Shown: positions 15,970-24,567 of the stretch, in pieces
How the letters are laid out: each line of letters opens with the position of its first letter
Position numbering within the stretch: position 1 is the stretch's first letter
The notes under the pieces: generated by a model
Told to the model about the DNA's origin: nothing
Databases searched by the model: none
The model's input: only the letters and a program-made list of their open reading frames with translations
NCBI GenBank assembly: GCA_963575675.1
Contig: CAUYUA010000110.1
Location: forward strand, 1-55,047
Direction: 5' to 3'
DNA length: 55,047 bases
From: CAUYUA01 sp963575675
GTDB taxonomy: Bacteria; Pseudomonadota; Alphaproteobacteria; Azospirillales; Azospirillaceae
Program-made: the position numbers and the translations under genes

Positions 15970-17754
15970 ATGATAGAAATCATTACGACTCGGCAACGAC
16001 GTGCCATGACCGTCGTTTCTCTCTTCCTTGGCGCAACAATCGCCTTGTTTGTCATGTGCGACGTCTGCGTTGCCGGGATGGACGCTCCGGAAGCCGTGAC
16101 GGCGTCTTACGTCAAGCCGCCGGTTGTCGGCCACAACATGATGGTTGTCAGCGCCAACCCCATCGCTTCCAAAATCGGTTTTCAAACACTGGAAAAAGGG
16201 GGAAGCGCAATCGATGCCGCAATTGCCGTTCAGCTAGCGCTTGGCTTGGTTGAACCGCAATCGTCCGGTCTCGGCGGCGGAGCTTTTCTGCTGTATTACG
16301 ACGCCAAGAAACGCGCTCTTATGGCGTTCGACGGTCGCGAAACGGCGCCGGCGGGCGTCACGCCGAACCTTTTCATCGGCGCTGATGGAAAGCCGATGAC
16401 TTTCGTCGACGCCTCGGTCAGCGGGCGATCGGTGGGAACCCCCGGCGTCGTCCGGTTGCTGGAGACCATACACCGCCACGCCGGGCGACTTCCTTGGAAA
16501 GATGTTTTCCAACCGGCGATTCAATTGGCCGAACAAGGTTTTATAATTTCTCCTCGTTTGGCGTTTTTAATTGCGAATGATCAAGAAGCTCTGCGCCGCA
16601 ACGCCAACGTTCGCAATTACCTTTTCACTCCGGAAGGCGCCCCTCTACAAGCGGGCGCTCATCTAGCCAATCCCGCCTATGCTCAAACGCTGCGCGTTCT
16701 TGCTGAGAACGGACCGGACGCTTTCTACCGTGGCCCCATCGCCGCCGACATCATTCGGAGCGTCCGAAGCGATCCTCTTTATCCCGGCTCCTTGTCTGAA
16801 AACGATCTGTCGGAATATCGCGTAAAAACCGTCGAGCCGCTTTGTGGGCCATACCGCGTTTATCGCATCTGTAGTTTTCCGCCGCCCAGCTCCGGCGGCG
16901 TCGCCATTCTGCAAATCTTGGGCGTTCTAGAGCCCTTTGCTCTTGCTCCGCCCAACTCCACTCAGGCGATTCACTTAATTGCCGAAGCGAGCAAACTCGC
17001 TTTTGCCGACCGAAATCATTATGTGGCGGACCCGGCGTTTTGGCCGACGCCCACGCTTGAGCTGATTGATCGCGGCTATCTTATGCAGCAAAGCAAGCGA
17101 ATCGATCCGAAACACGCCGCGCCGACGCCTGTTTCTCCTGGTTCCCCACCTCAACGGCAAGGGGGCCTTGTGGCGCCGGATGATTCTTCCGAACTTCCCT
17201 CCACCAGCCATTTTATCGTCGTTGACCGCGACGGAAACATCGTCTCCGTTACATCCAGCATCGAAAACGCCTTCGGCTCTAAGATTATGACCAGAGGCTT
17301 CTTTTTGAACAACCAGCTTACGGATTTTTCTTTCCTGCCGGCGACTTCAGAGGGAAAACCCATCGCCAATCGCATCGAACCCGGCAAAAGACCCCGTTCC
17401 TCCATGGTCCCGGTTATTGTTTTCGATAAAGAACAGCGCCCTTTCATGACGGTTGGATCTGCCGGCGGCCCAAGAATCATTGGACAGGTCGTTCTTGCTC
17501 TTATCGGCGTTTTGGATTGGCGTCTTAATATTCAAGAGGCTCTTAATCTGCCTCTTTTCTTTAATCGAAACAGCGATACGGAGCTTGAAGAAGGCACGCC
17601 TCTTATTGATCTGAAACCGAGCCTGGAAGCCATGGGGCATCGCGTCATTATTTCGCGTATTTCCAGCGGAACCCATGGAATAACCTTGGGAGTCAATGGC
17701 GGCCTTGTCGGCGGCGCGGACGTCCACCGTGAAGGGCTGGCCATTGGAGATTGA
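15970..17754 (+). CDS. ggt: Gamma-glutamyltransferase
   Basis: A 594-residue Ntn-hydrolase exported to the periplasm. The signal sequence covers about residues 12-36 (MTVVSLFLGATIALFVMCDVCVAG), so the ATG at 16006 is also possible. The large subunit has VVSANPIASKIGFQTLEKGG, LGLVEPQSSGLGGGAFLLYY and DGRETAP. Autocleavage occurs before the catalytic Thr in PSTSHFIVVDRDGN, which aligns with NTTHYSVVDKDGN of E. coli. The small subunit has SSMVPVIVFDKEQRPFMTVG and the GSAGGPRII oxyanion region. It hydrolyses glutathione and gamma-glutamyl peptides. It is monocistronic; a solo family-A hairpin terminates it. Confidence 0.94.
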   Translation: MIEIITTRQRRAMTVVSLFLGATIALFVMCDVCVAGMDAPEAVTASYVKPPVVGHNMMVVSANPIASKIGFQTLEKGGSAIDAAIAVQLALGLVEPQSSGLGGGAFLLYYDAKKRALMAFDGRETAPAGVTPNLFIGADGKPMTFVDASVSGRSVGTPGVVRLLETIHRHAGRLPWKDVFQPAIQLAEQGFIISPRLAFLIANDQEALRRNANVRNYLFTPEGAPLQAGAHLANPAYAQTLRVLAENGPDAFYRGPIAADIIRSVRSDPLYPGSLSENDLSEYRVKTVEPLCGPYRVYRICSFPPPSSGGVAILQILGVLEPFALAPPNSTQAIHLIAEASKLAFADRNHYVADPAFWPTPTLELIDRGYLMQQSKRIDPKHAAPTPVSPGSPPQRQGGLVAPDDSSELPSTSHFIVVDRDGNIVSVTSSIENAFGSKIMTRGFFLNNQLTDFSFLPATSEGKPIANRIEPGKRPRSSMVPVIVFDKEQRPFMTVGSAGGPRIIGQVVLALIGVLDWRLNIQEALNLPLFFNRNSDTELEEGTPLIDLKPSLEAMGHRVIISRISSGTHGITLGVNGGLVGGADVHREGLAIGD

Positions 17755-17828
17755 AAGACGCTTTGCATCGGCAAGACGCTGCTGACCGTTCGCCTTTGAC
17801 CGTTCACTGTTGTTTTACTGTTCTGTTA

Positions 17829-17878
17829 AGAAATTAAAAGGGTCCAGGGACTGTGTTCCTGAACCCTTTTAGTTTTCA
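17829..17878. terminator. Terminator after ggt (solo family-A hairpin)
   Basis: The stem AAAAGGGTCCAGG with CCTGAACCCTTTT closes over a 9-base loop and is followed by a T-rich tail. It lies about 80 bp after the ggt stop and 155 bp before the next gene. It works on paper in both directions. Confidence 0.75.
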
Positions 17879-18033
17879 AGCAAAAATCAGGCCGTTTACG
17901 CCGCAAAAAGCGGCAACAGGGGATATCGCTACGCCACGCAAATCAAGCTTGCGGTTCTTGAACTTTAGAGCAACAGTGTCGCTGCTTGTTTTCTGATGAA
18001 ATATGTCAAGGCCCGGGAGGACCGTTCGTAATC

Positions 18034-19827
18034 ATGGCCACCTATTCCGCTCCGATCGCCGACATCCGTTTTCTGTTGTATGAGGTTATCGGTCTCGATC
18101 GCATCACGGCGTTGCCCGGGTGCGACTCTGCAACGCCTGATATTGTCGACGCCGTTTTGGAAGAGGCGGGGAAATTCGCTGCCGGAGTAATCGCCCCCAC
18201 AAACGCCGTCGGCGATAAAGAAGGATTGAAATTCGAAAACGGAATTGTGCGAGTTCCGGCATGCTTCGTCGACGCCTACCGGCAATATGTGGAAAGCGGT
18301 TGGAACGCCGTTCCCTTCGATCCGGAATTCGGCGGGCAAGGTTTGCCTTGGTTGGTCGCCTTTCCGGTGCTGGAGATGTGGCAAGCCGCCAATATGGCCT
18401 TCGCCTTGTGTCCGATGCTCAACACCGGCGCCGTCGAGCTGTTGGAAGCGCACGGCTCGCCCCAACAAAAAGAAACCTATCTTTCGAAACTCATCGCCGG
18501 CGAGTGGACCGGCACCATGGACCTCACCGAGCCTCAAGCCGGATCAGACCTCTCGGCGGTGCGGGCAAAGGCTGTTCGTGATGGAGACGTCTATCGCCTC
18601 TTCGGCCAGAAAATCTTCATCACCTATGGCGAACATGAAATGGCTGAAAACATCATCCATTTGGCGCTCGCCCGGTTGCCGGACGCGCCGGCGGGGGTGA
18701 AAGGCATTTCCTTGTTCATGGTTCCCAAGTTCTTGGTCAACTCCGACGGCTCGCTCGGCAAGCGTAACGACATTCATTGCACCGGCATTGAGCATAAACT
18801 TGGAATCCACGCCAGTCCAACCGCCGTCATTTCCTATGGCGACAATGATGGCGCTGTCGGCTATTTGATCGGCCAAGAAAATCGCGGCCTCGAATATATG
18901 TTCATCATGATGAACAACGCGCGATTGAACGTCGGGTTGCAAGGCGTCGCTATTTCCGATCGCGCTTATCAGGCCGCTCTTGAATACGCCAAGATTCGCG
19001 TTCAAAGCCGCGATATGCGCAATCCAAAGGCCGGTCCAGTCGCAATCATCAATCATCCGGACGTTCGCCGGATGCTGATGTCCATGAAAGCCCATGCTGA
19101 GGCGACGCGCGCTTTGGCCTATGAAGCCGCCGCATTTCTTGACCTCGCCAAGCGCTCCGAAGACAAAACGACCGCGAAAGCTTCACAATACCGCGTCGAC
19201 CTTCTGACGCCGGTGGTCAAAGCTTGGTCTACCGATGTCGGCGTTGAAGTCGCCTCCACAGGGGTGCAAGTTTTTGGCGGCATGGGCTTCATTGAAGAGA
19301 GCGGCGCTCCTCAGTTCTATCGGGACGCGCGCATTGCTCCTATCTACGAAGGCACCAACGGCATTCAGGCGAATGATCTTGTCTTCCGCAAGCTCGGACG
19401 GGATCAAGGAGAAGCCGCGCGCGTTTTGTTCAAGGAAATGCGTGATCTCTGTGCGGAATTGGCGCAACGGCAGGGCGATGAAATCGCGATCATCGCAACG
19501 GCGTTAACGAGTGGCGTGGAAACGCTGGAGCAAGCCACCACTCGAGTGCTTGAGCTGCTGAAAACCGATCCCGTGGCGGCGGCGGGTGGTTCGGCTTTAT
19601 ATTTGCGAATGTTCGGAACTGTGGCGGGCGGCTACATGATGGCTCGCTCTGCGGCGGCGGCGCAGGACGGACTGAAGCGCGATCCGGATAAAGCCTCGTT
19701 CTATCAAACGAAGCTGGTGACGGCGCGGTTCTACGCCGAACAGATTCTGCCGTTGGCGGCGGCCTTGTTGTCTCCGGTGTCGCAGGGATGCGGTGCGATC
19801 ATGGCTTTGACTGAGGATCAGTTCTAA
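18034..19827 (+). CDS. Acyl-CoA dehydrogenase, long form (DmdC/AcdA-like with C-terminal extension)
   Basis: A 597-residue FAD enzyme. The start ATG at 18034 (MATYSAPIADIRFLLYEV) has GGGAGGA before it. The FAD/substrate block MDLTEPQAGSDLSAVRAKAV is followed by FGQKIFITYGEHE, then the catalytic-base region YEGTNGIQANDLV with the Glu of YEGTNG, plus the extra C-terminal domain (about 470-597) found in the 3-methylmercaptopropionyl-CoA dehydrogenase (DmdC) group and related medium/long-chain enzymes. Members without dmdB/dmdD nearby usually act on ordinary fatty acyl-CoA, so the substrate is not assignable. The stop TAA lies at the edge of a family-A repeat. Confidence 0.9.
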   Translation: MATYSAPIADIRFLLYEVIGLDRITALPGCDSATPDIVDAVLEEAGKFAAGVIAPTNAVGDKEGLKFENGIVRVPACFVDAYRQYVESGWNAVPFDPEFGGQGLPWLVAFPVLEMWQAANMAFALCPMLNTGAVELLEAHGSPQQKETYLSKLIAGEWTGTMDLTEPQAGSDLSAVRAKAVRDGDVYRLFGQKIFITYGEHEMAENIIHLALARLPDAPAGVKGISLFMVPKFLVNSDGSLGKRNDIHCTGIEHKLGIHASPTAVISYGDNDGAVGYLIGQENRGLEYMFIMMNNARLNVGLQGVAISDRAYQAALEYAKIRVQSRDMRNPKAGPVAIINHPDVRRMLMSMKAHAEATRALAYEAAAFLDLAKRSEDKTTAKASQYRVDLLTPVVKAWSTDVGVEVASTGVQVFGGMGFIEESGAPQFYRDARIAPIYEGTNGIQANDLVFRKLGRDQGEAARVLFKEMRDLCAELAQRQGDEIAIIATALTSGVETLEQATTRVLELLKTDPVAAAGGSALYLRMFGTVAGGYMMARSAAAAQDGLKRDPDKASFYQTKLVTARFYAEQILPLAAALLSPVSQGCGAIMALTEDQF

Positions 19828-20028
19828 AAAATTGAAAGGGTCCAGGGACTGTGTTCCTGGTCGCTGGGGATCATAAGGGGGGTGCGATCGCCCCCCTTAT
19901 TCGCGAAGCGATCCTCCTCTGGAATTATTTATAGTATCTCACGCCATCTGTAGTGTTTCACGCCATCGCGCCGAATATTTGACACCTCTCGACCGCGCGC
20001 ACGAGCGCGCCGGTGTCATGGCCTGTCT

Positions 20029-20090
20029 TGAGCTTCAGGTCAGGACCCTGAGCTTCAGAACCCTGAGCTTCAGGACCCTGAGCTTCAGGA
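20029..20090 (+). repeat. Short tandem repeat, 15-bp unit
   Basis: Four copies of TGAGCTTCAG, three of them spaced exactly 15 bp apart with ACCC linkers (GGACCCTGAGCTTCA units). It may be a polymerase-slippage locus. No coding role is visible. Confidence 0.75.
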
Positions 20091-20128
20091 CAATGATCAT
20101 GTTCAAATAGTGTTTTGTAGTTTCAAGC

Positions 20129-20334
20129 TATACTCTGTCCAATTGAGAACCCGAAACTGTCCAATTGAGAACCCGAAAAAAACTCCGAAAGAATCGGGGC
20201 TCCGCCCTCGACCCGCCAAAGGCCGGGAGGCCTTTGGAAACCATGACTTGGAGTTTGTGACGACCAAATGAGAGTGGACCGTTTCAATTCGGGAAGGCCG
20301 CACAATTCTCAGGTTCTCAACCAAACAGAGTATA
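20129..20334 (+). mobile_element. Family B MITE-like element, copy 1
   Basis: A 206-bp element with terminal inverted repeats of about 25 bp: TATACTCTGTCCAATTGAG at the left and the complement of TATACTCTGTTTGGTTGAG at the right. Internal features are a perfect CCAAAGGCC-GGGA-GGCCTTTGG hairpin and a GGGGCTCCGCCC segment. This copy has an internal duplication of the 20-bp left-end motif. It has no transposase. TA-rich ends suggest mobilisation by an IS630/Tc1-mariner-type transposase. Confidence 0.8.
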
Positions 20335-20537
20335 TATGAAAACGCTGTCGCCCTGAAGTCCGGAACGAACCATCGGCAAACAATTCCAAAAGACAATTGC
20401 TTCGCGAATAAGGGAAGTGTTCATCCCTAGCGCCGACGACCGGGAACACAGTCCCTATGTCCCTTTCATTTTATGCAAATCGCGGGCGCACGCAACGATC
20501 ATAACTTCTCTCATAAAATCTGTTTCATGAAATTTTC

Positions 20538-20600
20538 TTGACATTCCTTATACTCTGAATGAGTATAAGAGTCGGATATACTCATTCAGAGCATATCCGA
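20538..20600 (+). promoter_or_regulatory. nadA promoter with two tandem palindromic operators
   Basis: A -35 box TTGACA (20538-20543) is followed 18 bases later by a weak -10 (AGTATA, 20562). A perfect palindrome TTATACTC-TGAAT-GAGTATAA (20548-20568) covers this promoter. A second palindrome with 12-bp arms and one mismatch, TCGGATATACTC to GAGCATATCCGA around ATTCA, lies at 20572-20600. Both share ATACTC-N5-GAG(T/C)AT. This fits a dimeric repressor of NAD synthesis genes; NadQ regulators of alphaproteobacteria are the likely type, but the regulator is not in the window. Confidence 0.6.
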
Positions 20601-20747
20601 GCCGATTTCATCTCATTCCAATCAACGCTCGTTCCCCAAGATTATCGCGGACTCTTAAGATCATCGCGGACTTTCAACGCCGTTAAGGGCTGTACGGTCG
20701 TCGCGGACTCTTAAAGTCATCGCCGGACACAACAAAAGGCCCGCGCC

Positions 20748-21755
20748 ATGAGCACCGTCGATCTGATGACCTACACCCGAGAAATCGCTCGCGCCACTGC
20801 GCCGATTTATGAGAAAGTTCGTCGCGTCATTCCAGAAGTCGAGTGGCCGTTTCATGCTCCCTTCATCGTGGCGATTGAGCAGCTAAAACGTGAACGCGAC
20901 GCTGTCGTGTTGGCCCACAATTACCAAACTCCGGAAATCTATCACTGCGTCGCGGACATCGTCGGCGATTCTCTGGCTCTGGCGCGCAAAGCCGCCTCCA
21001 CTCAAGCCAAAGTCATCGTTCTTGCGGGCGTTCACTTCATGGCGGAAACCGCCAAACTGCTTAATCCCGACAAAATCGTTCTGATTCCCGACGCCGACGC
21101 CGGATGCTCCCTGGCCGAGTCCATCACCGCCGCCGACGTTCGCGCCCTCCGAGAACGCTATCCCGGCGTTCCCGTCGTCAGTTACGTCAACACCTCCGCC
21201 GAGGTCAAAGCCGAAACCGATATTTGTTGCACATCCGGAAACGCCGTGGAGGTGGTGAACTCGTTGGGCGTCGACCGCGTGTTGTTCCTGCCCGATGAAT
21301 ATCTCGCTCAATACGTGGCCACGAAAACCAAAGTCGAAATCATCCCCTGGCGCGGCCACTGCGAAGTTCATGAGCGTTTCACCGGCGCGCAACTTAATGA
21401 ATATCGTAGCCGCTATGATCAGTTGACAATCATTGCGCATCCCGAATGCCCGCCGGACGTGATCAACGCCTCAGACTTCGTGGGCTCCACCGCCCGGATG
21501 ATTGAATTCGTCGCTCGCGAAAAACCTCGACGGGTGATGATGGTCACGGAATGCTCGATGAGCGACAATCTCATCGCCGAATTCCCCGAAGTCGAATTCG
21601 TGCGGCCATGCAACCTCTGCCCGCACATGAAGAAAATTACTCTTGGGCGCATTCACCAGTCTCTGAAAACACTTTCTCCGCAAGTCGAAATTCCAGCAGA
21701 GATCGCCGCACGCGCCAGAAGGTCCGTCGATCGTATGTTGGAGATCGGAAAGTAA
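20748..21755 (+). CDS. nadA: Quinolinate synthase NadA
   Basis: A 335-residue cytosolic [4Fe-4S] enzyme that condenses iminoaspartate with dihydroxyacetone phosphate to quinolinate, for NAD synthesis. Key blocks are VVLAHNYQTPEIYHCVADIV, the first cluster Cys in DADAGCSLAES, VVSYVNTSAEVKAETDICCT, the second Cys in AHPECPPDV, and the third in RPCNLCPHMKKI. The length fits the compact NadA type. The start ATG at 20748 gives a full N-terminus. The 155-bp gap to nadB contains a 12-bp inverted repeat. nadC, often third in this cluster, is missing here. Confidence 0.96.
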   Translation: MSTVDLMTYTREIARATAPIYEKVRRVIPEVEWPFHAPFIVAIEQLKRERDAVVLAHNYQTPEIYHCVADIVGDSLALARKAASTQAKVIVLAGVHFMAETAKLLNPDKIVLIPDADAGCSLAESITAADVRALRERYPGVPVVSYVNTSAEVKAETDICCTSGNAVEVVNSLGVDRVLFLPDEYLAQYVATKTKVEIIPWRGHCEVHERFTGAQLNEYRSRYDQLTIIAHPECPPDVINASDFVGSTARMIEFVAREKPRRVMMVTECSMSDNLIAEFPEVEFVRPCNLCPHMKKITLGRIHQSLKTLSPQVEIPAEIAARARRSVDRMLEIGK

Positions 21756-21796
21756 CGCGGCGTCGAACACATTTCCGGCATTCATGCATCTGCCCT

Positions 21797-21847
21797 GGCG
21801 CTTTCGGCTCCAGGCGAAGAACGCTCCGAAGGAAGGCCGAAAGCGCC
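21797..21847 (+). terminator. Inverted repeat between nadA and nadB
   Basis: Perfect 12-bp arms GGCGCTTTCGGC and GCCGAAAGCGCC are separated by 27 bases and followed by a short T-rich stretch. It may attenuate nadB transcription or stabilise the nadA end. It is a weak terminator at best because the loop is long. Confidence 0.4.
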
Positions 21848-21909
21848 TTCTTTCCGTTGTTGCGCATCGCGCAGCGAAACGACAGCGGTGAAACGACAGG
21901 AGGACGCCC

Positions 21910-23601
21910 ATGGTCCAGCCTCGGATTCAAACCACCGAAACCCTGATCATCGGCTCCGGCATGGCGGGTTTGATCGCCGCTCTGAGCTTGGCGCCGAGGC
22001 CGGTTGCGTTGCTGACCAAAACCGATCTCCTGGAAGGCGGCTCCTCTCCCATGGCCCAGGGCGGCATGGCGGCGGCCGTCGCTCCCGACGACTCGGTTCA
22101 GGATCACGCCGCAGACACGGTGGCCGCCGGAGCAGGGCTCACCGACGAAGCCATGGCGATGCTGCTGGCCGCCGATGGCGCCGCCGCTCTGCGTGAAATT
22201 TTGGCCGAACGCAGCTTGCCCTTTGACCGCGCGCCCGATGGAACGCCTCTGTTCGGCCAAGAAGCCGCGCACCGTCGCCCTCGCATCCTCCACGCCGGGG
22301 GAGACGCCACAGGACGAACGCTGGTTCTATCTCTAATTGAGCAAGTCAAGCGCACGCCTTCCATTACAATCTATCCCGGCGCTTTTGCTGTGGACTTGAT
22401 TTTGGAAAATGGACGTCCTCGCGGCGTCTTAGCTCATCACCACGGCATCGGTTGGATATTCCATCAATGCGCTGATGTTGTTTTAGCGTCCGGCGGCGTC
22501 GGCGCAACCTATCTCCACACCACCAATCCGCCCGAAAACACCGCCGACGGCCTGGCCATGGCCGCGCGCGCCGGAGCCACGCTCGCAGACTTGGAGTTCT
22601 TGCAATTCCACCCCACAGCTTTGGCTGTTCCCGGCGCGGACCCAGAACGTCCTATGCCGTTGCTCACCGAGGCTTTGCGCGGCGCAGGCGCCCCGCTGCT
22701 TGACCGAAACGGTCGGCGCTTTATGCTCGAAGAACACCCCGCCGCCGAACTCGCGCCGCGCGACGTGGTCGCGCGCGCCGTATGGCGTCAGATCACCAGC
22801 GGCGCCGGAGCTTTCCTCGACTGCCGAACAATTTTTGCCGACCCCCACAATCGTGAGCATTTCCCCACTGTCTGGGCTTTAACGACGGAATCCGGCCTTG
22901 ATCCTCGCGCCGCTCCGTTGCCGATTGCTCCGGCGGCGCACTATCACATGGGAGGAGTGCTCACAGACGAAAACGGGCGAACTTCTTTGCCTGGACTGTG
23001 GGCGTGCGGCGAAGTCGCCGGAGTCGGCGTTCACGGAGCCAACCGTTTGGCCAGCAACTCATTGTTGGAAGGGTTGGTGTTTGGAGCGCGTGTTGCGCGA
23101 GCGATTGCGGCGCAACCGCACTCAGATCGTTTGGAGCGCGCCGCGACGCCGTTGTCTGCGGCCACCACGATCACGCGCGCCATGCAGGCGGCGGCGGCGG
23201 TGGGCGCCACAGGGGCCGAGGGATGCATTCAAGAAGTTGTAAGCTCCATTCGGCGCGTAATGTATGAGAATGTGGGATTGGTGCGCAATGAAAACGGCTT
23301 ACAGCAAGCGGCGTTAATTTTAGCCGACTTGGATCGTCAAATGACGGAAGCGGTGGCGGCGGGAGTCGCATTTGGGCCACCCTCCGCAGAAGCGGTGCGA
23401 CGATGGGGAGAGGCGCGGAATAGATTGTTGTTTGCGCGATTGATGACATTAGGGGCAAGCAATCGACGGGAAAGCCGTGGAGCACATGAGCGGTCTGATT
23501 ACCCTCGACAGGCGGCGGATTGGCGACGACGGCAATTCTTGCGGATTGACGACTTGACGCATGCGACGCCTCTTCCGGAAGAGACGAGACTGGCCCGCTA
23601 A
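21910..23601 (+). CDS. nadB: L-aspartate oxidase NadB
   Basis: A 563-residue FAD enzyme that oxidises L-aspartate to iminoaspartate for NadA. It has an N-terminal dinucleotide fold TLIIGSGMAGLIAALSLAP, SSPMAQGGMAAAVAPDDS, and RPRILHAGGDATGRTL with the active-site His/Arg region. AHYHMGGVLTDENGRTSLPG and GVHGANRLASNSLLEGLVF follow, as in the succinate dehydrogenase flavoprotein family. AGGAGG stands 6 bases before the ATG. It follows nadA on the same strand. A solo family-A hairpin follows, then a convergent gene. Confidence 0.95.
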   Translation: MVQPRIQTTETLIIGSGMAGLIAALSLAPRPVALLTKTDLLEGGSSPMAQGGMAAAVAPDDSVQDHAADTVAAGAGLTDEAMAMLLAADGAAALREILAERSLPFDRAPDGTPLFGQEAAHRRPRILHAGGDATGRTLVLSLIEQVKRTPSITIYPGAFAVDLILENGRPRGVLAHHHGIGWIFHQCADVVLASGGVGATYLHTTNPPENTADGLAMAARAGATLADLEFLQFHPTALAVPGADPERPMPLLTEALRGAGAPLLDRNGRRFMLEEHPAAELAPRDVVARAVWRQITSGAGAFLDCRTIFADPHNREHFPTVWALTTESGLDPRAAPLPIAPAAHYHMGGVLTDENGRTSLPGLWACGEVAGVGVHGANRLASNSLLEGLVFGARVARAIAAQPHSDRLERAATPLSAATTITRAMQAAAAVGATGAEGCIQEVVSSIRRVMYENVGLVRNENGLQQAALILADLDRQMTEAVAAGVAFGPPSAEAVRRWGEARNRLLFARLMTLGASNRRESRGAHERSDYPRQAADWRRRQFLRIDDLTHATPLPEETRLAR

Positions 23602-23636
23602 AAGAACCGAAGAGAGACCACTAAAACAAAAAATGA

Positions 23637-23678
23637 GTTAAAAGGGTCCAGAAACACAGTTCCTGAACCCTTTTAACG
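23637..23678. terminator. Bidirectional terminator after nadB (solo family-A hairpin)
   Basis: GTTAAAAGGGTCCAG pairs with CTGAACCCTTTTAAC (one mismatch) around an 11-base loop. It lies between the convergent nadB and a small secreted-protein gene. Confidence 0.75.
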
Positions 23679-23726
23679 CCTCAATCTTGTCCTGAATCAA
23701 CTTATGGACACCCACCCACCCCTTTG

Positions 23727-24134
23727 TCACCGTCCCATGGGCGGATGAGGTTGTCCGTGCATGCCCATACGCATCTGTCCGCGCCCTTCAGAGCCGGACC
23801 AACGCCGACCTTCATAGTTCCTGCTTCCGTCGCGAGAACCATTCATCATCGGCCCCATTTCCCGCAACCGCACACCTTTTTCGATGGCGCGCTTTTCCAT
23901 TTCGACTCGATTACGCATCATTAATTCCATGCGCTCATCAGGAGTTTGAGCGGCGCGCATCGCCCTCCACATCGCAAACCGCTCCCGAAACGTCATCAAT
24001 TCACTTGGATAAACTTCGTGAGTTTCCGACGCTCTGGCGGTTGTCGGTTGAACCGGCATAGTTTGCGCCTGCCCCGATGTCGGACCAACCAAGAGCCCTG
24101 TTAGAACGATCAGCGCCAATACTATTCTTTTCAT
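23727..24134 (-). CDS. Small exported protein, Met/Arg-rich, CpxP/Spy-like feel
   Basis: A 135-residue protein with a clear signal peptide (MKRIVLALIVLTGLLVGPTSGQA). The mature part starts with a helical stretch (LMTFRERFAMWRAMRAAQTP, DERMELMMRNRVEMEKR) followed by a Gly/Met/His-rich tail (GRGQMRMGMHGQPHPPMGR). Alternating Met and Arg in helices recalls periplasmic LTxxQ/CpxP-type or metal-responsive proteins, but the LTxxQ motif is absent, so no function is claimed. It is divergent from the small ORF at 24211 and convergent with nadB. Confidence 0.65.
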   Translation of the reverse strand: MKRIVLALIVLTGLLVGPTSGQAQTMPVQPTTARASETHEVYPSELMTFRERFAMWRAMRAAQTPDERMELMMRNRVEMEKRAIEKGVRLREMGPMMNGSRDGSRNYEGRRWSGSEGRGQMRMGMHGQPHPPMGR

Positions 24135-24210
24135 ATTCGCCTCCTATGTTTCACTTGTATTTATGATCGCGCATAACCTGAGAACCTCCAGGCGCGGAGA
24201 GGCCAAGAGC

Positions 24211-24399
24211 ATGTCGATTCTTCCGATTAGGTTGGAACATCCAGAACATCACTATAATGTTCCTCTTCGTTCCCGATCTACGAACCGATGGAAAACCGAG
24301 CGCATCGATATCGCGGCAATCCTTGATGAATATTTCGATAGATCGCTAAATGACCGAATTCAAAGATACAGCATTCGCTTACAGGCTGGAAATAATTAA
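24211..24399 (+). CDS. Possible small protein of unknown function
   Basis: A 62-residue ORF (MSILPIRLEHPEHHYNVPLR to RYSIRLQAGNN) with GGAGAGG before the ATG. It is rich in His/Arg with no membrane segment or motif. The Shine-Dalgarno supports it; short length and lack of a recognisable family argue against it. It could be a leader of the pentapeptide-repeat operon. Confidence 0.38.
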   Translation: MSILPIRLEHPEHHYNVPLRSRSTNRWKTERIDIAAILDEYFDRSLNDRIQRYSIRLQAGNN

Positions 24400-24567
24400 A
24401 TCTTCTTCATGGAATATGCATCAACGATGGGACTCGTTGGCATTCGTAAAAAAGATTGATCAAGACCGGAGATCACCATAAACTCAAGATTGGACGCCGT
24501 TAACTGACCTGTGAGCAACACAGAAGTTTCGCTCTCCGTCCAAACAATTTATATTAGGGATAAAGAT

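Larger units (their letters stand above)
19828..20474. repeat. Family A repeat split by a family B element and other DNA
   Basis: The left arm (19836-19930: GGGTCCAGGGACTGTG to TCCTCTGG) and the right arm (about 20380-20470: AATTCCAAAAGACAATTGC to CCCTATGTCCCTTTC) belong to one double-armed element. Some 450 bp now separate them. That spacer holds a hairpin (TTGACACC to GGTGTCA, 19979-20018), a short tandem repeat and a family-B element. The nesting shows that family B moved after family A was in place. Confidence 0.7.

Noticed and set aside
20029..20090. CRISPR-like array
   Set aside because: The units are 15 bp in tandem, with no spacers of constant length and no cas genes.
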